Source: Armatimonadota bacterium
Lineage (GTDB): Bacteria; Armatimonadota; Fimbriimonadia; Fimbriimonadales; Fimbriimonadaceae
Length of the DNA: 64,000 nucleotides
Assembly (NCBI GenBank): GCA_027451905.1
Contig: DAIDHV010000001.1
Span: 348,667-412,666 of the forward strand
Direction of reading: 5' to 3'
Below are positions 37,447-47,581 of this stretch, piece after piece. Under the pieces are notes generated by a model, which was not told the origin of the DNA, did not search any database, and worked only from the letters and a program-made list of their open reading frames with translations. Position 1 is the first letter of the stretch, and every line of letters starts with the position of its first letter. Made by a program: the position numbers and the translations under genes.

Positions 37447-38736
37447 TTGAGCCAAGTTGCTAGGGCCAAAGTGCCACTTTCACCCACTGCCAAAAAGCTC
37501 ATTGCCACCCGTTTTGCCCGTTCCATCACCCAAGGTGCCCTCGCCGTTGATTTTGCCCTCTACTTGAGCGCGCTAGGCTGGAGCGGTGCTGACATTGGCC
37601 TTCTCTTTTCTTTGACCGGCCTCGTTTCCACGGTGGGAGCCATTTTTGCGGGACCCATTAGTGACCGGTTTGGCAGAAGATCCCTGCTCATCGGATACGA
37701 TGCCTATCTGATCGCAGCCGGACTCGCGGCTGCCATTTCCAAGGATTCCGTGGTCATCGTTCTTGCTGCCGTCGCCGGCGGCTTTGGAAGAGGCGCCAAT
37801 GGTGCAGCAGGACCCTTTGGCCCCGTTGAGCAGGCTTGGCTTGCCAGGGAGGTTGAAGTCCCACAACGATCCTATGCGTACAGCATCAACAGCGCGGCAG
37901 GATTTTACGGAATGGCAGTGGGAGCCATGCTTGCCTCGACTCCTTACTTTTTTGCCAAATACTTCCCAGGGGCAGACTCTTACCGGCCCCTGTTTGCGCT
38001 TGTCGCCCTAAGCGCCCTATCCGTAATTTTGATATTGCTAACCACAAAAGACGAGGCGACCCCAAAGTCTGGCCGCGCAGAAGCAAGCCAAACCCAACAA
38101 AGTTCTGAGTTAACGCTCCAAGAACGTAAATCTTTATGGATTATCGCGGGCATGAACCTACTCAATGCAACCGCGATCGGCATAGCTGGGCCTCTCGTCA
38201 ACTATTGGTTCTTTAAAAAATTTGGGGTTGGACCTGAGCTTTTGGGACCTTTTCAGGCAGTAAGTTTTACGATCACTGCTTTGGCTTCTCAAGCCAATTC
38301 TAAATTTGCAAGCAAGGTTGGATTGGTTGAATCGGTGGTTTACTCTCGCGCTCTCGGATTGGTGATGCTCTTGATTCTGCCCATTATGCCCACATTCCAG
38401 CTTGCCGCAGTGGTCTACATGCTGCGATCTTTATTCAACCGTGGCACGATTGGTAATCGAAACGCAGTCATTGCCAATATGGTGCGGCCCGAGCATGCCG
38501 GCCGAGCCTTCAGCTACGCTTCGGCATCGGCTCAGTTTCCAATGGCGCTTGGCCCTCTTTTAAGCGGCCCCATGATTGATGCAGGATGGTTTGCAACTCC
38601 ATTTTATATTGCAGGAGTCCTGCAAGTAGCCTATGTTGGATTGTACAAGAAGGCCTTTACTCCTCCAAAACAACTGCCTTTAGAGCCAAAATCCGCTCCA
38701 TTAGAGGTTCTTGATCCTGAAGACCCCGCCGATTAG
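37447..38736 (+). CDS. Major facilitator superfamily transporter
   Basis: A 429-aa membrane protein with about twelve helices. The loop after helix 2 reads GPISDRFGRRSLLIG, the MFS motif A (G-x-x-x-D-R-x-G-R-R), and GGFGRGANGAAGPFGP lies where motif C-like glycines occur. A charged middle loop (GRAEASQTQQSSELTLQERK) separates the two six-helix bundles. The start is TTG at 37447 with only a weak AAAGG about 20 nt upstream; no ATG fits. The substrate cannot be predicted. The gene is single, between uvrC and the atp genes. Confidence 0.85.
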   Translation: MSQVARAKVPLSPTAKKLIATRFARSITQGALAVDFALYLSALGWSGADIGLLFSLTGLVSTVGAIFAGPISDRFGRRSLLIGYDAYLIAAGLAAAISKDSVVIVLAAVAGGFGRGANGAAGPFGPVEQAWLAREVEVPQRSYAYSINSAAGFYGMAVGAMLASTPYFFAKYFPGADSYRPLFALVALSALSVILILLTTKDEATPKSGRAEASQTQQSSELTLQERKSLWIIAGMNLLNATAIGIAGPLVNYWFFKKFGVGPELLGPFQAVSFTITALASQANSKFASKVGLVESVVYSRALGLVMLLILPIMPTFQLAAVVYMLRSLFNRGTIGNRNAVIANMVRPEHAGRAFSYASASAQFPMALGPLLSGPMIDAGWFATPFYIAGVLQVAYVGLYKKAFTPPKQLPLEPKSAPLEVLDPEDPAD

Positions 38737-38834
38737 GTGCCGCCATCGTCATCTGGCAGAGATTTTCAACACACCAGCCTCACAAGGACTTGCTTTCTAT
38801 AGGGTTGAATTTTAACCCTACAAGCCTGGCTGCT

Positions 38835-38857
38835 AAGGCACTTTAATCAAGCGCCTT
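38835..38857 (-). terminator. Possible terminator overlapping the atpC stop
   Basis: On the minus strand AAGGCGCTT-GATTA-AAGTGCCTT forms a 9-bp stem with one G-T pair that includes the atpC stop codon. A second hairpin, TAGGGTT-AAAATTC-AACCCTA, follows at 38797-38817 approximately. Neither has a long T-run, so termination is uncertain. Confidence 0.35.
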
Positions 38858-39116
38858 GGACAACCGCTGAATCAGCTAAGATGGTCACGCGCGATGGGGT
38901 TATTTCGGCAAAGCCGCCCCCAATCTGAACCGAGGTTCTCCGTCCGGTTGGTTCTTCGGTTTCGATGATGCCTTCCTTTAGAGAAACAACCATTGGTTCA
39001 TGACCCGCCATGATGCCAAGATATCCCACCTCGCCTGGCAAGATAATGGAGCGCATAGGCTTGGCCATGACTTCCCTATCCGGCGCCACGATGGAGAGGG
39101 CAAACTCGGTAGCCAT
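38847..39116 (-). CDS. atpC: ATP synthase epsilon subunit, N-terminal domain only
   Basis: The 89-aa product matches the beta-sandwich domain of F1 epsilon: ALSIVAPDREV, then ILPGEVGYLGIMAGHEPM and IGGGFAEITPSRVTILAD. Epsilon subunits are normally about 130-140 aa, with two C-terminal helices that inhibit ATP hydrolysis. Here the frame stops just after the sandwich, and no helical sequence continues in any frame downstream. It lies 4 nt after atpD. The N-terminal domain suffices for contact with gamma and the c-ring, so the enzyme could couple but lack epsilon inhibition. Confidence 0.93.
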   Translation of the reverse strand: MATEFALSIVAPDREVMAKPMRSIILPGEVGYLGIMAGHEPMVVSLKEGIIETEEPTGRRTSVQIGGGFAEITPSRVTILADSAVVQGA

Positions 39117-39120
39117 TGAT

Positions 39121-40639
<1,519 letters not shown>

Positions 40640-40672
40640 CTTGAACGGTAAGCAACCCGTCTTCAAATCAAC

Positions 40673-41482
40673 ATGAAACGCTTAATAAACTGGTTTAAAG
40701 CCCTCTTCAATCGAACGATGGACAAAGTTGAGGATCCAGAAATGATGCTGGATCAAGCCCGCAGGGATATGGAATCCGCGGTTATCCAAAACAAGGAAAG
40801 GGCAATCCAAGCAATAACCCAACGGAATGAGCTGGAAAAAATGCTTGCCAACCAAAAAGCAAAGTCTGCCAATTTAGATAAGCAAGCCGAACTCGCCCTA
40901 AAACAAGGCAATCGAGAACTTGCCTTGCAAATCGTTCGAGAAAAGCAAAATTCAGATGCTACGATCCAGCAATTGCAGCAAACCTACGATCAAGCCTGCC
41001 AAGCGGTTGAAGCCGTCAAGACGGCAGTAGAGAGGCAGCAGGCGGAAACCAGAGCCAAGACGGCAGAAACCTTGGCATTGAAAGCTCAATGGAAGCAGGC
41101 CCAGATTCAAAACTCGATTGCCAAGACCATGGATGGATTGAGTTTTGACGCCCAATTTAACACCGGATCTTATGCCGCCGCCAGTGAAAGGATCAGCAGG
41201 GCCCAAAGTGAGGCTTCCGCCCGCAATGAAATGCAATCCCAATCGCTGCAAGGCAGGCTCATGGCAATGCAAGACAGTTCAATGGACGCAGCCGCCGAAG
41301 ATGAGCTTCAGCAAATGGAAGCAAGACTGGGTATGCGCCCAACAACCGTAAGTGCAGACGCACCTCCAGAAACGGTTCAAGTATCTGAAGGTGGTCAGGC
41401 GGCAGCCCCCGCAACTCCTGCACCGGCCAGCGCGGCGGAAACTGAGTTGCAGCAAATCGAGAATCGTCTGAAAAACAACTAG
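40673..41482 (+). CDS. pspA: PspA/IM30 family membrane-stress protein
   Basis: A 269-aa, almost fully helical coiled-coil protein. The N-terminus MKRLINWFKALFNRTMDKVEDPEMMLDQ is the amphipathic helix and conserved start of PspA/Vipp1 proteins, which bind stressed membranes and polymerise into ESCRT-III-like assemblies. Heptad-rich sequence runs to about residue 190, followed by an Ala/Pro/Glu-rich linker and a short final helix (ETELQQIENRLKN), an extension like that of Vipp1. No pspBC or regulator genes are nearby. It has its own promoter, divergent from atpD. Confidence 0.92.
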   Translation: MKRLINWFKALFNRTMDKVEDPEMMLDQARRDMESAVIQNKERAIQAITQRNELEKMLANQKAKSANLDKQAELALKQGNRELALQIVREKQNSDATIQQLQQTYDQACQAVEAVKTAVERQQAETRAKTAETLALKAQWKQAQIQNSIAKTMDGLSFDAQFNTGSYAAASERISRAQSEASARNEMQSQSLQGRLMAMQDSSMDAAAEDELQQMEARLGMRPTTVSADAPPETVQVSEGGQAAAPATPAPASAAETELQQIENRLKNN

Positions 41483-41521
41483 CTTGCCCGCAAAAGACAC
41501 TTTGCCTTAGCCTCAACAAAT

Positions 41522-42589
41522 TCATTTTGTTGGGCGGTCAAGCATTTGGTTATACACCGCAACCGTCTCGCTCACCATCCGCTCGACTGAAAAATGCTCC
41601 AAGGCTCGAGCCTGCGCACTTAGCCCCATTTCTGCCCTTCTAGCAGGATCAGTGGCAAGAGATAAGATCGCGCCTGATAGTTGATCAACATCTCCGGTTG
41701 GCACCGTAATGCCGGTTTGTGGAGTCAGCACTTCGGGAACGCCGCCAGTGGCAAAAGCAACGGTCGGGACGCGGCACATTCCTGCTTCAATGAGGGCAAG
41801 CGGCATCGCTTCTTTAAATGTTGGGAAAATGAGCAAGTCAAGAGCGCAAACATAAGGTCGGACCGGACTGACAAATCCTGCAAAAGTCACGTTGTCTTCG
41901 ATTCCTAAACTGCGGGCCAACTCTGTACATCGATTGAGGTCCTCACCTTCGCCCAAAACAAGCAGTTTCCAAGGCGGCAGTTGAGACTGAACCTTGCCAA
42001 GAGCGAGGATCGCTTCGTACACCCCTTTGAGCGGGGCAACTCTCCCCAAGGTTCCAAACACCAAAACGTCTTGCAAATTGAATTGGGACTTTGCATCCGC
42101 CCTGTCCTGATCGGATGCCAAGAATATGGGCATGCCATTTCGCACCACCGTGATGCGGCTGCCATCAACCCCCTGCCCGATTAAATGGTCCTTGACGGCC
42201 TGAGAAACGGCAATGAGGTGATCAGCAAACGCAAAGGAGTTTTTGCCGCTTAGGCCGTGTACAGTGGCAACTGAGGGGATTTTTGCCCACTTCGCAGCTA
42301 AGCAGCCCACCAAAGAAGAGGTCGAGAGATGAGTGTGAACTACATCAACCTTCAGCTTCTTGATTTCTCTTGCCAGCAGCCACGCCCCGATCGGATCAAT
42401 TTTCAACCGAACCGGAACTTCGATCAGCGTTTTTCCTTGGTCCCTCAGCTCGGTAGCCCCGCCGCGACCCTTAAAAGCGCAATAAGTCACCCTGTGGCCC
42501 TGCTCTTCCAACTGGTCACCAAGCAGACGCATTGCGGCCATCGCCCCATATTTTAGGCGGGTTGCCGATGTAACTTGGAGGATGTGCAT
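41522..42589 (-). CDS. Glycosyltransferase family 4
   Basis: A 355-aa GT-B fold glycosyltransferase. The N-terminal half has an acceptor-side pattern (YGAMAAMRLLGDQLEEQGH, VDVVHTHLSTSSLVG); the C-terminal half has the donor-binding site FGTLGRVAPLKG and the E-x7-E motif EAMPLALIEAGMCRVPTVAF. Such enzymes add sugars from nucleotide donors in surface glycan synthesis. It follows the polysaccharide deacetylase gene by 3 nt in the same direction, so the two probably form one pathway unit. Acceptor and donor are unknown. Confidence 0.9.
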   Translation of the reverse strand: MHILQVTSATRLKYGAMAAMRLLGDQLEEQGHRVTYCAFKGRGGATELRDQGKTLIEVPVRLKIDPIGAWLLAREIKKLKVDVVHTHLSTSSLVGCLAAKWAKIPSVATVHGLSGKNSFAFADHLIAVSQAVKDHLIGQGVDGSRITVVRNGMPIFLASDQDRADAKSQFNLQDVLVFGTLGRVAPLKGVYEAILALGKVQSQLPPWKLLVLGEGEDLNRCTELARSLGIEDNVTFAGFVSPVRPYVCALDLLIFPTFKEAMPLALIEAGMCRVPTVAFATGGVPEVLTPQTGITVPTGDVDQLSGAILSLATDPARRAEMGLSAQARALEHFSVERMVSETVAVYNQMLDRPTK

Positions 42590-42592
42590 GGA

Positions 42593-43303
42593 TCAGCGAT
42601 TGAGCACGAGGGCGCGAAAAAGTTTATAGGCAAAAACAGGGGGAACTGTGTCTGACCGGATATTGATCCTTGGTACCTGAAAAACATCCATTCCTGGCAG
42701 ATAGCAACCTTTTTTTACTGTCGTAGCACCAAGGTATCCCGCGTCTCGAACCTGAACCGCGGTTGCTGGCAAATAAGAACCAAATGGGTAGCAAAAGGTA
42801 AAGTCCTTCCCATCAAGATGATCTCGCAGGTCGGCAAGGGACTGGTCCAATTCCTGCTGAGAGTCCTCGGCAGAGAGTTCAGCAAGCTTTGGGTGGTGAA
42901 CAGTGTGAGACCCAATTTCCATCCCTTTTGTTTGCCACTCCTTGGCCTGATCCCAGGTCATGATCGATTCTCTTGCTTCTCCCCAGTTGGTGTCCCAAGT
43001 ATTTTCTCCTCCCATGTAGGCAGTCACCACAAACACGGTGCCCGTCCATCCTAATTCTGCCAATCTCGGCGCCGCGTTCAAAGCGAAATTGGAATAGCCA
43101 TCGTCAAAAGTTAAGACCGCTTTTCCTTTTTGCGCGCCGCACTGAAGGAGATTCTGAAAGGTGGTGCCTTGATATCCAAACCGTTTGAGAGCAGCAAGTT
43201 GGCGCTCAAAGAGATCGTTGGAAACATAGTGCCCTTTGATCACCGCACCATCTGGTCTCACCCCGATTTTGTGATACATCAGAACAGGAACTTTAATTGC
43301 CAC
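42593..43303 (-). CDS. NodB-type polysaccharide deacetylase
   Basis: With the GTG at 43303 the protein is 236 aa. KVPVLMYHKIG opens the catalytic domain; LTFDDGYSNF carries the metal-binding Asp pair, SHTVHHPKL the two metal His residues (H-x4-H) and CYPFGSYLP the substrate-groove motif. The family removes N- or O-acetyl groups from glycans such as peptidoglycan, chitin-type oligomers or exopolysaccharide. A longer open frame reaches 43597, but it overlaps the upstream small membrane gene out of frame and lacks family sequence. TAGGT lies about 8 nt before the GTG. No signal peptide is evident in the short form. Confidence 0.88.
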   Translation of the reverse strand: MAIKVPVLMYHKIGVRPDGAVIKGHYVSNDLFERQLAALKRFGYQGTTFQNLLQCGAQKGKAVLTFDDGYSNFALNAAPRLAELGWTGTVFVVTAYMGGENTWDTNWGEARESIMTWDQAKEWQTKGMEIGSHTVHHPKLAELSAEDSQQELDQSLADLRDHLDGKDFTFCYPFGSYLPATAVQVRDAGYLGATTVKKGCYLPGMDVFQVPRINIRSDTVPPVFAYKLFRALVLNR

Positions 43304-43311
43304 GAAAGTAC

Positions 43312-43563
43312 CTATACCTGCGGATTGTGGGGTGTTTGATCCTTTTTGGATTGCTCTAACAGCTGCTTTCTTTGCTCGCGAGACTTCATATCTAGCTTGT
43401 AAAACCAGTAGCCGCCGCCGTAGATAAACGCAAGAGTTGCCGCTGTTGCCAGCAACATGACTCCAGGGCCCGGATAATCCAGCCCTAGCAAAGGTGAAAA
43501 CAGAATATGAATACCAATCAAACCTTGTCTTAAAGTACCCTTGATTGGCAAAGACAGGCGCAA
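43312..43563 (-). CDS. Small two-helix membrane protein
   Basis: The 83-aa product has two hydrophobic stretches, LRQGLIGIHILFSPLLGLDY and GVMLLATAATLAFIYGGGYW, and a charged tail (KSREQRKQLLEQSKKDQ). No family was recognised. It lies 8 nt before the deacetylase start and 32 nt from the divergent tsaE start, and is probably cotranscribed with the deacetylase and glycosyltransferase. Low sequence content limits certainty, but the composition and tight spacing favour a real gene. Confidence 0.6.
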   Translation of the reverse strand: MRLSLPIKGTLRQGLIGIHILFSPLLGLDYPGPGVMLLATAATLAFIYGGGYWFYKLDMKSREQRKQLLEQSKKDQTPHNPQV

Positions 43564-43595
43564 TAAATGCTTTTTTTGGCAAATTTTTAGTGAAC

Positions 43596-44021
43596 ATGGT
43601 CTTTCGTGCGGAAACCGAATCCCAATTACCGGCTCTTCTTGCCGAATTTGCCTCTCACCTCAACCTCGGAGACCTTGTGATTCTTCAAGGTGAGTTAGGA
43701 GCCGGGAAAACGGCTTGCGTGCGGGCAATTGTCGCCGATTTAGGTTCAATAGATCCGGTTCGCTCGCCAACTTTTGCCTTGATTCATCAATACCAAGGAA
43801 GAGTTCCAATCCTCCATGCGGACCTTTATCGAATCGGCAAAGCGCCCCTTACCGAGCTACTTGAAGGGATGGCAGAATCGATCACTCTGGTGGAATGGGC
43901 AGAGGAGTCCCTTGCCCAGCATGCTCCCAGAAAATCCTACTTGCTCAAAATTTCGGTTGAACATTCGATCCGATTGATCAACATCAAAGAAATCGGAACT
44001 CTTAAAAACGGAGCAAAATAG
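43596..44021 (+). CDS. tsaE: tRNA t6A biosynthesis ATPase TsaE
   Basis: A 141-aa P-loop ATPase that works with TsaB and TsaD to make N6-threonylcarbamoyladenosine at position 37 of tRNAs reading ANN codons. GELGAGKTA (residues 32-40) is the Walker A; RSPTFALIHQY and HADLYRIG are family motifs, and VEWAE is the Walker B-like end. The ATG at 43596 is chosen over an in-frame ATG at 43545 because family sequence begins at once and the longer form would overlap the divergent gene. It is followed 3 nt later by the oxidoreductase gene. Confidence 0.92.
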   Translation: MVFRAETESQLPALLAEFASHLNLGDLVILQGELGAGKTACVRAIVADLGSIDPVRSPTFALIHQYQGRVPILHADLYRIGKAPLTELLEGMAESITLVEWAEESLAQHAPRKSYLLKISVEHSIRLINIKEIGTLKNGAK

Positions 44022-44024
44022 GTT

Positions 44025-45014
44025 ATGAGTTCTTCACCGCTGAAACTAGGCATTGTTGGGGTTGCCCACATGCACTGCTGGTCTTATGTGCATTCCTTTA
44101 GAAATTCCTCCCAAGTACAACTGGTTGGATTTTACGAAGAAGACCCCATGAAGCGTGAAAGCTTCGAAAGAGACGCCAAGGTCAAAAGCTATTTGAACCT
44201 AGACGAACTGCTGGCGGAATGCAATTTGGCGGCAATATGCTCAGAAAATGCGGGCCACAAACGGTTGACTCTGGCGGCCGCAAAACATCAAGCCCACATC
44301 CTAACCGAAAAGCCTCTGGCAACAACCCTTGCCGACGGCGAGGCAATGGTCCAAGCGACAGCCGCCGCGGGTGTCAATCTCATGACCGCGTTTCCTTGTC
44401 GCTTTTCTCCTGCCTATCAGTCCCTGAAAAAGAGAATATCGGCTGGCGAAATTGGAAAAATCTTAGCGCTGAGGACCACAAATCGAGGCAAGTGCCCTTT
44501 TGATTGGTTTGTTGAACCCGAAAAATCAGGAGGTGGTGCCATGATAGACCACACGGTTCATGTTGCCGACCTCCTTTTTGATTTGCTTGGCAAAGAACCT
44601 GTTCAGGTCACAGCCCACATTGGCTCGAATCGGTATGGCCAATCTTGGGAAGACACCGCAATGCTATGCCTTGACTACGAGGACGGCACCTTTGCAACCC
44701 TGGATTCGAGCTGGTCTCGCCCCGCTAATTTTAAAACTTGGGGAGATGTCACCCTTTTTGTCCAAGGAACCGAGGGCTCGCTATCTATTGACCTGTTTGG
44801 GCAGGGAGTTGAGGTTTACCAAGATAAAGGCGCCTACCAGCTCAATGGGTACGGGTCGGACATGGACCGGTTGATGATCAACGAGTTCATCAGTTCCGTA
44901 GTTGAAAATCGCAAACCAGCTGTCACTGGAGAGCACGGACTTGCGGCTTTAAGAGTCGCTTTAGCCGGATACGATTCTTTAGCAAGACCCACGGCGAATT
45001 TATCCGCAACATAG
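44025..45014 (+). CDS. Gfo/Idh/MocA family oxidoreductase
   Basis: A 329-aa NAD(P)-dependent oxidoreductase. The Rossmann fold opens with LGIVGVAHMHCW, and LTEKPLATTLADGEAM is the family E-K-P motif with the catalytic Lys. GGGAMIDHTVHVADLLFDLLG contains the GG-x-x-x-D-x-x-x-H motif with the second conserved His. These enzymes act on sugars or inositols, but the substrate is not readable from sequence. AGG lies close before the ATG. It is probably cotranscribed with tsaE without a shared pathway. Confidence 0.9.
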   Translation: MSSSPLKLGIVGVAHMHCWSYVHSFRNSSQVQLVGFYEEDPMKRESFERDAKVKSYLNLDELLAECNLAAICSENAGHKRLTLAAAKHQAHILTEKPLATTLADGEAMVQATAAAGVNLMTAFPCRFSPAYQSLKKRISAGEIGKILALRTTNRGKCPFDWFVEPEKSGGGAMIDHTVHVADLLFDLLGKEPVQVTAHIGSNRYGQSWEDTAMLCLDYEDGTFATLDSSWSRPANFKTWGDVTLFVQGTEGSLSIDLFGQGVEVYQDKGAYQLNGYGSDMDRLMINEFISSVVENRKPAVTGEHGLAALRVALAGYDSLARPTANLSAT

Positions 45015-45067
45015 GCCCGAAAATTGCGGAGTGATGGCTCCAATTGTTCGTAGTTCATCATTAAAGA

Positions 45068-46336
45068 ATGGCCCTTAAAATTCCAGTAGCTCATGACTTC
45101 ATTTGTCCTTGGTGTTGGGTTGGCATCAAACAAGCTCGACGCCTTCAAGATGAAGAAGGAGTTGAAATTGATTGGCTTGCCTACGAACTGTTTCCAGAAG
45201 AATTAGAGTGGCCCGATTACGCTTCGGCACCAGAAAATCCTAACAAACCTCCAACTTTAACCAGGTTTCAGTTTTTGCTGGAATTAGAGGAAATGACCAT
45301 GCCGCCAGTGGAACGCCCCAAGAAAATGAGGACCCACAACGCCCACGAAGCGGTCGAATACGCGAAGTCCTGCGGAGATCCGTTTGATTTTGTTGAGGCG
45401 CTTTACGAGGCGTATTGGCTTAAGGGCATCGACATCAATAACCCTGACTACCTTCTGACCCTTGGAAAGGCATATAACCTTGATCCAAGCGAGCTTGCTG
45501 CCGCCATAGAGACAAAGGCGTTTTCTGCCAATATTGTTGGATTTGATGATCCTGCTTACGCAAAAGGCGTTTACAACGTCCCTACTTTCTTTATCGGTGG
45601 TGATCGTTGGGCAGAGCAGCCCTATCGCGTGTTGCAGGCTCAGGTTCGAAAAATCAATGGTGAGCCCGCGCCAAGGGCACCCTATAAAAACATTGCCCTT
45701 CCCATGCTCGAGTCAAGAGCCTACGTGTGCATAGACATGGTTGCCACAATAGACGGCAAGATCATATCTGGGCAGCGGGACGAACCAGTGCTGGACCTTG
45801 GCTCCGCCCTCGACCATCAAGCAATGCACAACTTGGAAAATGCGGTCGATGCGGTCTTAATCGGAGCAGGAACTCTTGCCGCAACTCCAGCAACTTGGTC
45901 GACGCGGGCACGGGTCCCGTTGGTGATGACGCGATCGGGAAAGATCAACCTTAATCACTCTTTCCTGAAGAGCCCCGAATCCATCATCATCATGCCAGAA
46001 GGCGCGGACTTAGAAGGCAGAACTCAGGAAACCGTCATGAGATCTAGCCATCCTCACATTGACCCCTTGGAAATCCTTGCAAAACTCAAGAAAAACGGTG
46101 TCGATCGGGTTCTGGTCTTAGGAGGAAGCTCAGTCAACGCCCTCTTTTTTGAAAGGAACCTGGTGGATGAGATTTTCCTGACGATTGCGCCAAAAATCAA
46201 GCTCGGGGATTCGGTTCCTACCATCGCTGGAGGCGTCCCTTTAGACCGAGAGGATTTGCTTGGTTTTGAATTGGTTTCTCATGAGCAGATTGGCAATGAA
46301 CTCTTCCTGCGATACTGCAAACCTGCCAAAGAATAA
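45068..46336 (+). CDS. Fusion of DsbA/FrnE-like thioredoxin domain and RibD C-terminal reductase domain
   Basis: The 422-aa protein has two parts in one uninterrupted frame. Residues 1-205 are a DsbA-type oxidoreductase of the FrnE/HCCA isomerase group: IPVAHDFICPWCWVG with Cys13-x-x-Cys16, a helical insert and YNVPTFFIGG with the cis-Pro. Residues about 215-420 are a RibD C-terminal/dihydrofolate-reductase-like domain: YVCIDMVATIDGKI, AVDAVLIGAGTL, VDRVLVLGGSSVNALFF and VDEIFLTIAPKI, as in NADPH-dependent pyrimidine reductase of riboflavin synthesis. The RibD deaminase domain is absent. No rib genes are near. The joint function is unknown. Confidence 0.85.
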   Translation: MALKIPVAHDFICPWCWVGIKQARRLQDEEGVEIDWLAYELFPEELEWPDYASAPENPNKPPTLTRFQFLLELEEMTMPPVERPKKMRTHNAHEAVEYAKSCGDPFDFVEALYEAYWLKGIDINNPDYLLTLGKAYNLDPSELAAAIETKAFSANIVGFDDPAYAKGVYNVPTFFIGGDRWAEQPYRVLQAQVRKINGEPAPRAPYKNIALPMLESRAYVCIDMVATIDGKIISGQRDEPVLDLGSALDHQAMHNLENAVDAVLIGAGTLAATPATWSTRARVPLVMTRSGKINLNHSFLKSPESIIIMPEGADLEGRTQETVMRSSHPHIDPLEILAKLKKNGVDRVLVLGGSSVNALFFERNLVDEIFLTIAPKIKLGDSVPTIAGGVPLDREDLLGFELVSHEQIGNELFLRYCKPAKE

Positions 46337-46351
46337 GCAACAAAGGATTGA

Positions 46352-47581
46352 TTGAATTTGAGCCTAACTGAAGAGCAAAATGAAGAATCCTTGCCATTGA
46401 CTTCCCTTTCGCAGCCCCAAGAAGGGACTCGGCGGAAGCTGATGAAGCCGATGGCGCCGTCTACTTTTCTTTTTCGGAACATTGGCAAAACCATTCCCTT
46501 AGCCTTGGTAATTGTGCTGGCGGTTATGCTGATTGCCGGCATCATTGCTCTTATTGACAGCATCCCTCTATCCATCCAGATTATCTATGGAAACACCAAG
46601 CAAAGCCTTGGCGTAAGCCCCCGCGGCAATACCGAGTTACTGCCGTCTCTCATCAAAACCATCAAAACCAAGTCTCCAGTGGCGATTGATCGAACAATTA
46701 TTTGCCGCGCTAGCACCAGCCAAGTCGAGAGCATTGTTGGCCGGTGGCCGTTTGTGGTTCTTGGCCTTGATCTGCCCGACATGAAGTACTACATGCACCG
46801 GCTTGGAACAACGTCTTTGGAAGGCTCCTTACCCAAAAATGGCGCGCCAGAAGCGGTGGTGAGCCGTCCGGTAGCAACCAATTTGCACCTAAAAATAGGA
46901 TCGGTCGTCTTGGGTCCCGATCAAGAAAATAGCTACTCTCCGGTCCCCGTGAAGGTGGTAGGAATTGCCAATACCAAACAATGGTTTGTGCTGGATACGA
47001 AGGCTTTCCAAGACCAAAACTACCTGCCGCCGATCAATCTTGCCATGGTCTTTGCCAAAAATCGAGCTCAGCAAAAGCAGCTAGATGCCTGGGCAAGAAA
47101 GGAATTCAAAGGGTCTAAAGGGCAGGTTTTTACTTATCACGACGTCGAGAAGCAGACTCAGCACATGTTCCATATTCTCTTCACATTGCTCAACCTTGTC
47201 ATCGCGATGCTGGTTTTGGTAATCACTTTTATGATGGGGCTCTTGATTAACATTTATCAAGCCCAAAGGCTCATTGAATTTGGGCTTTTGCAAGCCATCG
47301 GCTATACCAAGAAGCGGCTCATCGCGCGGTCTTTGCTAGAAAATGTGCTGATCGTTGCCTTGGGGTGGTCACTGGGGCTTGTTGCCGCCTACAGCTTGCT
47401 GAACGTCATTGGCAGAGTCCTCATGACGCCTCATGCCTTTGCCCTCAATGTTTGGGATCGGCTTGCTTACCTTTACACAATCCCGGTTCCTCTTACCGTG
47501 CTCATAACTGCCTGCGGAGCCGTGCTTTTGAGATTTCGCAAATTTGATCCTGTTGCCGTGGTCGAAAGGAGGATTGTTTGA
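46352..47581 (+). CDS. ABC transporter permease, FtsX/MacB-like
   Basis: A 409-aa permease with one N-terminal helix (IPLALVIVLAVMLIAGIIAL), a periplasmic MacB-core-type domain (about 70-270) and three C-terminal helices beginning at LFTLLNLVIAMLVLVITFMM. GLLQAIGYTKKRLI is the coupling segment that contacts the ATPase. Start codons TTG at 46352 and 46358 both lie after AAAGGA. It overlaps the ATPase gene by 4 nt. LolCDE- and MacB-like systems move lipoproteins or peptides, but this one's cargo is unknown. Confidence 0.85.
   Translation: MNLSLTEEQNEESLPLTSLSQPQEGTRRKLMKPMAPSTFLFRNIGKTIPLALVIVLAVMLIAGIIALIDSIPLSIQIIYGNTKQSLGVSPRGNTELLPSLIKTIKTKSPVAIDRTIICRASTSQVESIVGRWPFVVLGLDLPDMKYYMHRLGTTSLEGSLPKNGAPEAVVSRPVATNLHLKIGSVVLGPDQENSYSPVPVKVVGIANTKQWFVLDTKAFQDQNYLPPINLAMVFAKNRAQQKQLDAWARKEFKGSKGQVFTYHDVEKQTQHMFHILFTLLNLVIAMLVLVITFMMGLLINIYQAQRLIEFGLLQAIGYTKKRLIARSLLENVLIVALGWSLGLVAAYSLLNVIGRVLMTPHAFALNVWDRLAYLYTIPVPLTVLITACGAVLLRFRKFDPVAVVERRIV

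Noticed and set aside
43304-43597. N-terminal extension of the polysaccharide deacetylase
   Set aside because: It overlaps a well-formed small membrane-protein frame and contains no deacetylase sequence; the GTG at 43303 fits family length.
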